Shown here: piece by piece, positions 6,733-11,752 of the stretch
Layout: every line of letters begins with the position of its first letter
Numbering within the stretch: the first letter of the stretch is position 1
Assembly (NCBI GenBank): GCA_937892665.1
Contig: CALBJF010000205.1
Location: 1 to 11,752 of the forward strand
Direction: 5' to 3'
Length of the DNA: 11,752 nt
From: an uncultured euryarchaeote
GTDB lineage: Archaea; Thermoplasmatota; Poseidoniia; Poseidoniales; Poseidoniaceae
The notes under the pieces: model-generated
Told to the model about the DNA's origin: nothing
The model's database searches: none
What the model saw: the letters and a program-made list of their open reading frames with translations, nothing else
Made by a program: the position numbers and the translations under genes

Positions 6733-6885
6733 ATGGCACGAGATCATGGAGAATACATGGGGCGAACAATTGGATGCCGACGTTGTGGTCGACGCCGTGG
6801 AATGATACGACGACATGGGCTACGCCTGTGCCGCCAATGCTTCCGAGACATAGGACCTGAAATAGGTTTCAAAAAGATGAACTGA
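6733..6885 (+). CDS. rps14: Small-subunit ribosomal protein S14 (uS14), zinc-binding short form
   Basis: uS14 is a 30S head protein near S3 and S10. The reading frame is only 50 codons plus stop. It shows the short C+ form with a zinc ribbon, C15-x2-C18 and C33-x2-C36 (GCRRCG and [10 protein letters not shown]), and a Gly/Arg-rich linker between the pairs. The C-terminus GFKKMN is a conserved archaeal ending. GGAGGAATGA just before it, containing the L5 stop, acts as SD, with seven bases between GGAGG and the ATG. Its location between L5 and S8 is the invariant archaeal position. The stop is embedded in the TGAGGTG serving S8. Confidence 0.96.
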   Translation: MARDHGEYMGRTIGCRRCGRRRGMIRRHGLRLCRQCFRDIGPEIGFKKMN

Positions 6886-6895
6886 GGTGAAATGA

Positions 6896-7285
6896 ATGCA
6901 ATTAGATCCATTAAATGATGCACTTGTAAAGATTTACAACGCTGAACAAGCAGGTAAATTCGATGTCGAATTAAAGCCTGCTTCAAAGCTATTAGGAAAC
7001 GTACTCAACATTATGCAAACTTCCGGCTATGTCGGTGAGTTTACTCGTGTTGAAAACGGACGTGGCGACGCTTTCGTAGTCGAACTGAGAGGTACTATCA
7101 ACCGATGTGGTACCGTCAAGCCTCGACACAGTGTCCGCCGCCAAGAATTCGAAAAGTGGGAGACTCGATATCTTCCTGCTCAGGACTTTGGTTTGCTCAT
7201 ATTGACAACCAATTCCGGCGTCATGAACCACTACGATGCGAAGGACGCCCGCATCGGCGGCAAGTTACTTGCCTACGTATATTGA
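6896..7285 (+). CDS. rps8: Small-subunit ribosomal protein S8 (uS8)
   Basis: uS8 binds 16S rRNA helix 21 and is central to 30S platform assembly; in several organisms it also represses its own operon. The 129-residue product has the normal archaeal length. Features are LDPLNDALVKIYNAEQAGK at the N-terminus, the GYVGEFTRVENGRGDAFVV strands, the AQDFGLLILTTNSGVMNH block (about 95-112) and the family ending RIGGKLLAYVY. GAGGTG at 6884-6889, overlapping the S14 stop, lies six bases from the ATG. An out-of-frame ATG at 6892 is too close to the SD. The stop again builds the next SD. Confidence 0.96.
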   Translation: MQLDPLNDALVKIYNAEQAGKFDVELKPASKLLGNVLNIMQTSGYVGEFTRVENGRGDAFVVELRGTINRCGTVKPRHSVRRQEFEKWETRYLPAQDFGLLILTTNSGVMNHYDAKDARIGGKLLAYVY

Positions 7286-7296
7286 GGTGAAGAAAC

Positions 7297-7839
7297 ATGG
7301 TAAAAATCGACAGAATCGAACACATCGTAACCATCCCTGAAGGCGTTACAGCCTCAATCAGTGAAGATGGCGTCGTAACCATCGCCGGATCGAAAGGATC
7401 TCTCTCACGAGAGTTTGTCTCGACCCGCATTGATTTACTTCAACAAGACAGTGGCCTAATCGTACGTACCGACCTGCCTCGTCGTAAAGAAAAGGCACTC
7501 GCAGGTACTTGGAAAGCTCACTTGAACAACATGGTAAGAGGTGTTACAGAAGGATTCACATATCATCTGAAAGCCTTCTACTCTCACTTCCCTATGACAC
7601 TTGCAGTGCAAGGAGAAACCTTCGTTGTAAACAATTACTTCGGAGAGAGAGTTCCTCGACGTTCAGATATTCTTCCTGGTGTTGATGTCAAAGTCAGCAA
7701 CAAGGTTGAGATTACTGTCTCAGGTATCGACAAAGAGAACGTTGGACAAACTGCAGCAAACATTGAACGCAGCACTACGGTCAAGAACCGTGATCGACGT
7801 GTTTTCCAAGACGGAATTTACCGTCTCAGTAAGGAGTGA
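7297..7839 (+). CDS. rpl6: Large-subunit ribosomal protein L6 (uL6)
   Basis: uL6 lies near the factor-binding site and the sarcin-ricin loop of the 50S subunit. The 180-residue product has two repeated L6 domains. The first begins IEHIVTIPEGVTASISEDGVV; the second contains HFPMTLAVQGETFVVNNYFG and the PGVDVKVSNKVEITVSGIDK motif (about 128-147), and it ends with RVFQDGIYRL. This is a standard archaeal length and pattern. GAGGTG at 7284-7289 is seven bases from the ATG and overlaps the S8 stop. Confidence 0.96.
   Translation: MVKIDRIEHIVTIPEGVTASISEDGVVTIAGSKGSLSREFVSTRIDLLQQDSGLIVRTDLPRRKEKALAGTWKAHLNNMVRGVTEGFTYHLKAFYSHFPMTLAVQGETFVVNNYFGERVPRRSDILPGVDVKVSNKVEITVSGIDKENVGQTAANIERSTTVKNRDRRVFQDGIYRLSKE
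7831..7836 (+). promoter_or_regulatory. Shine-Dalgarno site that decides the L32e start
   Basis: AAGGAG at the end of L6 overlaps a GTG at 7836, so that GTG cannot be the start. The ATG at 7845 is eight bases downstream and is the likely start. Confidence 0.7.
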
Positions 7840-7844
7840 TTGGA

Positions 7845-8480
7845 ATGACTGAAGAATATGAAAGTATGACAGTAGCACAACTCAAGGAATTGCTCAAGGA
7901 GCAAGGCCTGCCAGTTTCTGGTAAGAAAGCAGAACTCATCGAGCGCTTGATGGAATCATCTGGCGCAGAAGAAGAAGTCGTCGAAGACACAGTTGAAGAA
8001 ACAGCTGAGGAAGATGATTTCTTTGAAGAAGATGAAGATTGGGACGACGACGAAGATGAAGGTCACGTTGCCAAGCAAAAGCCAGTTCTCGATGAAGTAA
8101 CACAAGAAGCACTTTCTTTGCGTGCTGCCCAAAAGAAGAAGACACCATCGTTTAGACGAACTGAATGGTTCCGCTACAAGCGTTTGTCTCGTTCTGGATG
8201 GAGAGCACCTCATGGTATGGACAGCAAGCAACGACGAAACTACAGATACCGTGGTTCACTCGTACGTGTTGGCCATGGAAAGGTCGCTGAAGCTCGTGGG
8301 CTTCACCCATCTGGCTTCCGTGAAGTAATGGTTCACAATATCAATGATTTGGAATCGATTGATCCTGAAACACAAGCTGCACGCATTGGCCGTACAGTCG
8401 GTGGTCGAAAGCGAGAGCATATTCATGCTCGAGCCGATGAATTAGGTATTCGTGTCCTCAACCGAAGGAGTGGTGTCTGA
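7845..8480 (+). CDS. rpl32e: Large-subunit ribosomal protein L32e with N-terminal SAP-like motif and acidic linker
   Basis: L32e is an archaeal/eukaryotic 23S rRNA-binding protein. From 7845 the product is 211 residues, clearly longer than the conserved core. The L32e core (about 100-211) contains FRRTEWFRYKRLSRSGWRAP, the LHPSGFREVMVHN motif and a terminal GIRVLNRRSG. The first 38 residues, MTVAQLKELLKEQGLPVSGK (8-27) then AELIERLME, fit the helix-loop-helix pattern of a SAP motif. An acidic linker (about 41-73) follows. Haloarchaeal L32e has an extension too, but of helix-hairpin-helix type. The reading frame is uninterrupted, so this is a fusion. The stop overlaps the L19e start as TGATG. 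Confidence 0.94.
   Translation: MTEEYESMTVAQLKELLKEQGLPVSGKKAELIERLMESSGAEEEVVEDTVEETAEEDDFFEEDEDWDDDEDEGHVAKQKPVLDEVTQEALSLRAAQKKKTPSFRRTEWFRYKRLSRSGWRAPHGMDSKQRRNYRYRGSLVRVGHGKVAEARGLHPSGFREVMVHNINDLESIDPETQAARIGRTVGGRKREHIHARADELGIRVLNRRSGV
7866..7958 (+). other. SAP-like nucleic-acid-binding motif encoded in L32e
   Basis: This stretch codes for residues 8-38 of the L32e product. The pattern MTVAQLKELLKEQGLPVSGK followed by KAELIERLME matches the SAP consensus: a first helix with L-x2-L-L, the turn GLPVSGKKAEL and a second helix with LIERL. SAP motifs usually bind DNA, less often RNA. The assignment is by eye. Confidence 0.8.
7965..8063 (+). other. Acidic linker encoded in L32e
   Basis: This stretch codes for about residues 41-73, which are mostly Glu and Asp (for example DDFFEEDEDWDDDEDEG) with almost no basic residues. 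It is probably disordered and separates the SAP-like motif from the rRNA-binding core. Confidence 0.85.
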
Positions 8481-8941
8481 TGCAACTCACAAACCAAAAG
8501 AGACTCGCAGCGAAAATCCTCAAATGTGGTGAAAACCGTGTTTGGGTCAATCCAGATTACATTGATGAAATCGCATCCTCTGTACAAGCAGATGACATCC
8601 GTGAATTCATCGAAGAAGGACTGATTCGCGCCAAGGCAATCAAAGGAACTTCTCGTGTTCGAGCACGTACACGTCTCGAACAACGACGCAAGGGACGTCA
8701 GAAGGGTCAAGGTAAGCGAATGGGTACTGCAAATGCTCGTAATCCTCGTAAGAACCGATGGATGAGAACAATCCGTTCACAACGAAAGGCTCTCAAAGAT
8801 CTTCGAGAAGTTAGCGAAATCACCGATAGTGAATACCGCCGATATTATCTCAAAGCAAAGGGTGGTTCATACCGTTCCATTGCTCACATGCGCTCTCAGA
8901 TGACGCTTGAAGGTGTCAAACTAAAGGAAGGTGACAACTGA
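8480..8941 (+). CDS. rpl19e: Large-subunit ribosomal protein L19e
   Basis: L19e is an archaeal/eukaryotic 50S protein with a long helical tail. The 153-residue product has the usual archaeal length. It begins LTNQKRLAAKILKCGENRVW with the VWVNPDYIDEIA motif, followed by LIRAKAIKGTSRVRARTR and the basic KGRQKGQGKRMGTANAR segment, then RWMRTIRSQRKALKDLRE and the YRRYYLKAKGGSYRS region. It starts in a TGATG overlap with L32e, with AAGGAG at 8464-8469 upstream. It ends in a second TGATG with L18. Confidence 0.96.
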   Translation: MQLTNQKRLAAKILKCGENRVWVNPDYIDEIASSVQADDIREFIEEGLIRAKAIKGTSRVRARTRLEQRRKGRQKGQGKRMGTANARNPRKNRWMRTIRSQRKALKDLREVSEITDSEYRRYYLKAKGGSYRSIAHMRSQMTLEGVKLKEGDN

Positions 8942-9450
8942 TGCGAGGAAATCGACGACGAACAGTTCTACGACGAAGAAGATCAGGTCTAACCGACTAC
9001 CGACGCAGACTACGACTTCTACGAAGCCAAAAGCCTCGTGCAGTTGTACGCGTCTCAAACACTCGTACATCTTGCCAACTTGTAACTTGGGCTGCAGAGG
9101 GTGACCTTGTTGTCCTCAATGTCACTGGAAGCGACTTGGTCAAGAAGTACTCATGGCCAGAAGACATGTCCAAGAAATCCGTCCCTGCATCCTACCTTGT
9201 AGGATTCGCACTGGGTAAGGCAGCAATCGCTGCTGGACATGAAGATGCAGTTCTAGACATTGGTCTGGCTGCAAGCACACCTGGAAGTCGTGTATTCGCC
9301 GCCCTACGTGGTATGGTCGAAGCAGGACTCAACGTTCCTCACAGCGAAAAAGTTCTTCCTGATGATGATCGCACAAATGGCGCTCACATCAACGACTCCA
9401 TCGCTGGAGCCATGGACACAACAAAATCATCCATAGAGGGGGCATACTGA
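8941..9450 (+). CDS. rpl18: Large-subunit ribosomal protein L18 (uL18)
   Basis: uL18 binds 5S rRNA together with L5 in the central protuberance. The 169-residue product has a basic N-terminus (RRRTVLRRRRSGLTDYRRRL), the family block PRAVVRVSNTRTSCQLVTW, the SYLVGFALGKAAIAAGHEDAV region and the LDIGLAASTPGSRVFAALRG motif, and ends after GLNVPHSEKVLPDDDR. It overlaps L19e by TGATG; the SD is AAGGTGA at 8929-8935. It is somewhat short compared with some archaeal L18 proteins, but no motif is missing. The stop is TGATG with S5. Confidence 0.95.
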   Translation: MRGNRRRTVLRRRRSGLTDYRRRLRLLRSQKPRAVVRVSNTRTSCQLVTWAAEGDLVVLNVTGSDLVKKYSWPEDMSKKSVPASYLVGFALGKAAIAAGHEDAVLDIGLAASTPGSRVFAALRGMVEAGLNVPHSEKVLPDDDRTNGAHINDSIAGAMDTTKSSIEGAY

Positions 9451-10220
9451 TGACTGAAGAAGAAACAACTCAAATCCAACAACAAGCACCAGGTCTAATC
9501 CTAGCTTACGCCCCGCAAGAGGCTGAAGAACCAGGAGGCCGACGCCGACGACGTAACAACCAGTACGATCCAATTAGCAATTTGCGAAGTTGGACTCCAC
9601 GTACTCGTCTCGGAAACATGGTCTTTGCAGGTGAAGTCATCACCTACGAACAAGCACTCGCAACTGGTCTTCCAGTTCGTGAAGTCGAAGTTGTTGACGC
9701 ACTTCTTCCAGATTTGGAAGATGAAGTCATTAACGTGAACATGGTTCAACGAATGACAGACAGTGGTCGACGACCTCGATTCAATGTTATGGCAGTTGTT
9801 GGAAACCGAAATGGATATGTCGGCCTTGCAATGGCTAAGGCTAAGGATGTCTCAAACGCAATTCAAAAGGCAATTGTTGCTGCTAAGTTGAACCTTATCA
9901 GCGTACAACGTGGAAACGGTTCATGGGAATCATCCGCTGGACCAGGTACTTCGGTACCAATCAAGGTCAATGGACGATCTGCATCGACCCGTGTAACACT
10001 CATGCCTGCTGCAAAAGGTAAGGGTCTTGTTATTGGCGAGACTGGAAAGAAAGTTCTCGAACTTGCTGGCGTAACCGACGTACTTTCACGTACGAAGGGA
10101 CAAACCAGAACCACTATCAATTACGCTGCTGCAACCTTTAATGCACTCAAAGCATTAAACATAACACGCATTAGCAATGAACAGCGTGGACGTCTGTTCA
10201 TCAATACAGGGAGGGTCTGA
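9450..10220 (+). CDS. rps5: Small-subunit ribosomal protein S5 (uS5) with N-terminal extension
   Basis: uS5 is at the mRNA entry channel and influences decoding accuracy. The 256-residue product has the archaeal core from WTPRTRLGNMV (48 on), EVVDALLPDLEDEVINVNMV, the S5 N-domain GRRPRFNVMAVVGNRNGYVG (106-125), and a C-domain with LMPAAKGKGLVIGETGKKVL (184-203) and TRTTINYAAATFNALKAL. The first 47 residues are extra: a Gln/Glu-rich stretch, then an Arg run at 31-35. The segment RGNGSWESSA (154-163) lacks the cysteines found in many archaeal S5 proteins (RGCGSWECGC type). AGAGGGGG upstream is the SD. It starts in TGATG with L18. Confidence 0.95.
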   Translation: MTEEETTQIQQQAPGLILAYAPQEAEEPGGRRRRRNNQYDPISNLRSWTPRTRLGNMVFAGEVITYEQALATGLPVREVEVVDALLPDLEDEVINVNMVQRMTDSGRRPRFNVMAVVGNRNGYVGLAMAKAKDVSNAIQKAIVAAKLNLISVQRGNGSWESSAGPGTSVPIKVNGRSASTRVTLMPAAKGKGLVIGETGKKVLELAGVTDVLSRTKGQTRTTINYAAATFNALKALNITRISNEQRGRLFINTGRV

Positions 10221-10221
10221 A

Positions 10222-10692
10222 ATGAGCTGGATAGTTGTAAGAGCACGAAGTAACGTAGGCGTAGAGCGTACGATTCGTGAGACAATGTCTCACCTTAATC
10301 TCAGCAAGGTAAACCACGCTGTTATCATTCCAGAGAATGAACAATACCGTGGTATGCTACAGAAGGCCAAGGACTACGTCACTTGGGGTAACGCCGATGC
10401 TGAAACAGTAGAAGCTATGCTCCAAGAGCGTGGCCGAATGTCTGGTGACTCGCCATTGACAGACGGTATCGTTTCTGACGCTACTTCTTACAAATCGATT
10501 TCAGATTTCGCTAAGGCGATTGTCGACAATGAAGCGGTTGTGAAAGACGTTCCTGGCTTGAAGCGTGTCTTCCGACTGCACCCACCTCGTGGGGCACAAG
10601 GATGGGGCGGTATCAAGCGATCCTATGTCGTTGGAGGAGCCCTCGGTTCCCGCGGAGACGACATAAAAGGTCTCGTTGAGAGAATGATTTGA
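10222..10692 (+). CDS. rpl30: Large-subunit ribosomal protein L30 (uL30), long archaeal form
   Basis: uL30 is a 50S protein near the 5S rRNA region. From 10222 the product is 156 residues, the normal archaeal long form with a C-terminal domain absent in bacteria. Motifs are VVRARSNVGVERTIRETM at the N-terminus, LNLSKVNHAVIIPENE, YRGMLQKAKDYVTWG (about 42-56) and the archaeal ending KRVFRLHPPRGAQGWGGIKR. A longer in-frame reading from 10177 lies inside S5 and is rejected: GGGAGGGT at 10209-10216 sits five bases before the ATG at 10222. The stop is part of the L15 SD. Confidence 0.95.
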   Translation: MSWIVVRARSNVGVERTIRETMSHLNLSKVNHAVIIPENEQYRGMLQKAKDYVTWGNADAETVEAMLQERGRMSGDSPLTDGIVSDATSYKSISDFAKAIVDNEAVVKDVPGLKRVFRLHPPRGAQGWGGIKRSYVVGGALGSRGDDIKGLVERMI

Positions 10693-10696
10693 GGTG
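10691..10696 (+). promoter_or_regulatory. Shine-Dalgarno site that decides the L15 start
   Basis: GAGGTG overlaps the L30 stop. Two ATG codons follow, at 10699 (two bases away) and 10702 (five bases away). The second matches the 5-7 base spacing seen at other GAGGTG sites in this window. Confidence 0.7.
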
Positions 10697-10701
10697 ATAT
10701 G

Positions 10702-11127
10702 ATGGGTACAAAAGCAAACAAACATCGTGGAAGAAACCGATACCACGGACGTGGAAAGAAAGCAGGCCGTGGCGCTGGAAAGCGTGGTGGCCGTGGAAAC
10801 GCTGGTATGAACAAGCACAGAGTCATGACTCGAATCAAGTACATGCCTGATCACTGGGGTATGCACGGATTCAACCGTCATCCTACACTTCGAACAGTTC
10901 ACGTTACATGTAACGTAAGCCAATTGAAGGATATGGCAGATGGTAAGGATTCCATTGATCTATCCAAATTCGGCATCGACAAACTTCTCGGCTCAGGCCG
11001 AATCAGTACTGGATTGACAGTAACTGTTGCAAATGCAAGCGCTTCAGCAATCGAAAAGGTCGAAGCAGCAGGAGGTTCAGTAAACCTCGAAGCTGGCGGC
11101 GACTCGGACGAATGGGAAGAAGAGTGA
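10702..11127 (+). CDS. rpl15: Large-subunit ribosomal protein L15 (uL15)
   Basis: uL15 is a late-assembly 50S protein whose basic N-terminal arm reaches into the rRNA. From 10702 the product is 141 residues. The N-terminus KHRGRNRYHGRGKKAGRGAG and GKRGGRGNAG (about 21-35) is the family hallmark, followed by KHRVMTRIKYMPDHWGMHGF and the LDLSK-like segment IDLSKFGIDKLLGSG. The C-terminal domain ends in an acidic tail (DSDEWEEE). An ATG at 10699 would add one Met and is too close to the SD. SecY follows after 17 bases, as in other archaeal spc operons. Confidence 0.95.
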   Translation: MGTKANKHRGRNRYHGRGKKAGRGAGKRGGRGNAGMNKHRVMTRIKYMPDHWGMHGFNRHPTLRTVHVTCNVSQLKDMADGKDSIDLSKFGIDKLLGSGRISTGLTVTVANASASAIEKVEAAGGSVNLEAGGDSDEWEEE

Positions 11128-11132
11128 ACTTA

Positions 11133-11138
11133 GGAGGG
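11133..11138 (+). promoter_or_regulatory. Shine-Dalgarno site of the extended secY
   Basis: GGAGGG lies six bases before the ATG at 11145 and fixes that start. There is no comparable site before the in-frame ATG at 11517, where a normal-length SecY would be expected to begin. Confidence 0.75.
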
Positions 11139-11144
11139 ATATAG

Positions 11145-11516
11145 ATGAAGCACAAGCCAGTACCACTCGGTGTTGTACTCACGGGTGTACTCTATTTCGG
11201 TCTCCTTTTCTATTGGCAATGGGATGCACTCTCAGGATCGGGCGCACCTCAAGATGCAGCCATCTTTGGAATTGTTCTCGCTGTTGCATACGTAGCGTAT
11301 ACCATGGCCTGTTTCCAAATAGATCTCCCTGAGTCCTTTAAGAAATTACCAATTATTGGCCGTTACTCGAAGTTGTATGGTTGGCTAATCTTCGTTGGAG
11401 TGGCAACATTTTACTGCCGTCCAGCCGCTTGGGGTGGATATGATGAAGCAGTCGGATTCCTCCTTGTAGGTGTACTCTTACTTGGATTCGGAGCAGCAGC
11501 AATTCTCACATGTTTC
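11145..11516 (+). other. SecY N-terminal extension with four predicted membrane helices
   Basis: This region codes for residues 1-124 of the SecY product. Hydrophobic segments seen by eye are LGVVLTGVLYFGLLFYWQW, AAIFGIVLAVAYVAYTMACF, LYGWLIFVGVATFYC and VGFLLVGVLLLGFGAAAILT. A charged loop (DLPESFKKLPIIGRYSK) separates helices 2 and 3. I recognise no known domain here. Helix borders are estimates. Confidence 0.75.
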
Positions 11517-11752
11517 ATGTGGGGTGGCGACCAAAGCAGTCGTTTGTATGCTCTAAGCCGTTTCGTAGATGTTTATCCAGCTATCACTAAGCCAGACCGA
11601 CACGTTCGATTCGGTGAAAAGATGTGGACGACAACATTCGTTCTCATTATTTATTTCGCCATGACCAACGTCATGCTCTACGGATTGAGCGGTCAAGCAC
11701 TTGACTTGTTCAGTGGATTCCGTTCAATCATGGCCGGTGCCTCAGGTACCAT
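11145..11752 (+). CDS. secY: Protein translocase subunit SecY with four extra N-terminal membrane helices, 3'-truncated by window edge
   Basis: SecY is the channel subunit of the membrane protein translocase and docks on the ribosome tunnel exit. The window holds the first 202 codons. Typical archaeal SecY sequence begins only near residue 134: ALSRFVDVYPAITKPDRHVR, the first channel helix MWTTTFVLIIYFAMTNVML (160-178), and LDLFSGFRSIMAGASGT, equivalent to the plug-region start. Before this lie about 125 extra residues with four hydrophobic segments (about 7-26, 37-57, 76-96, 102-126), in one uninterrupted frame that starts at a good SD. Most SecY proteins have only 10-20 residues before this point. 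SecY is the expected gene after L15. Function is certain for the core and unknown for the extension. Confidence 0.93.
   Translation, partial: MKHKPVPLGVVLTGVLYFGLLFYWQWDALSGSGAPQDAAIFGIVLAVAYVAYTMACFQIDLPESFKKLPIIGRYSKLYGWLIFVGVATFYCRPAAWGGYDEAVGFLLVGVLLLGFGAAAILTCFMWGGDQSSRLYALSRFVDVYPAITKPDRHVRFGEKMWTTTFVLIIYFAMTNVMLYGLSGQALDLFSGFRSIMAGASGT

Noticed and set aside
8020..8064. GA-rich repeat-like stretch (gaagatgaagattgggacgacg...)
   Set aside because: It is the codon pattern of the acidic linker in L32e, not an independent nucleotide repeat.
11128..11144. Possible terminator between L15 and secY
   Set aside because: The 17 bases show no T-run and contain the secY SD; secY is normally co-transcribed with L15.
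11517..11519. In-frame ATG as start of a normal-length SecY, with a separate small membrane protein before it
   Set aside because: There is no SD before 11517 and no stop codon separating the two parts; the frame is continuous from 11145.

Overview
This window is one continuous stretch of an archaeal ribosomal-protein supercluster (the S10-spc region). All 24 genes lie on the + strand. The gene order L4-L23-L2-S19-L22-S3-L29-aIF1-Rpp29-S17-L14-L24-S4e-L5-S14-S8-L6-L32e-L19e-L18-S5-L30-L15-SecY is the classical archaeal order. The archaeal/eukaryotic-type proteins S4e, L32e and L19e, and the factors aIF1 and Rpp29 between L29 and S17, exclude a bacterium. Base composition is close to balanced, Shine-Dalgarno (SD) sites are strong, and several proteins carry lineage-type extensions. 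I infer an uncultivated euryarchaeote of the Thermoplasmata side, for example marine group II/III (Poseidoniales). That placement is inference only; the archaeal assignment is firm.

Layout: 1-3767 holds the S10-type segment (L4, cut at its 5' end by the window, then L23, L2, S19, L22, S3, L29). Positions 3790-4346 hold two non-ribosomal RNA-related genes, translation initiation factor aIF1 and the RNase P subunit Rpp29. Positions 4349-11127 hold the spc-type segment from S17 to L15, including the 50-residue zinc-ribbon S14. From 11145 to the window edge runs the 5' part of secY. No gap between genes exceeds 22 bases. I see no tRNA, rRNA, CRISPR array, mobile element, internal promoter or terminator. 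The whole window looks like one polycistron with translational coupling.

Translation signals are very regular. At eight junctions the upstream stop codon TGA is also the first part of a TGAGGTG ribosome-binding site; a ninth has the variant TGAGGCG. Most other junctions overlap start and stop directly (TGATG, ATGA, TTGA or TAATG). Twenty-two of the 23 visible stop codons are TGA. SD spacing settles the starts of S17, S4e, L5 (a TTG start), L32e, L15 and others.

The genes together build both ribosomal subunits, supply start-codon selection (aIF1) and tRNA 5' maturation (Rpp29), and provide the membrane channel (SecY) that docks with the ribosome. The features most worth a second look are (1) a SecY with about 125 extra N-terminal residues that appear to form four additional membrane helices before the normal SecY start, and (2) an L32e with a SAP-like nucleic-acid-binding motif and a strongly acidic linker at its N-terminus. 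Smaller oddities are basic extensions or insertions in S19, L22, L24 and S5.
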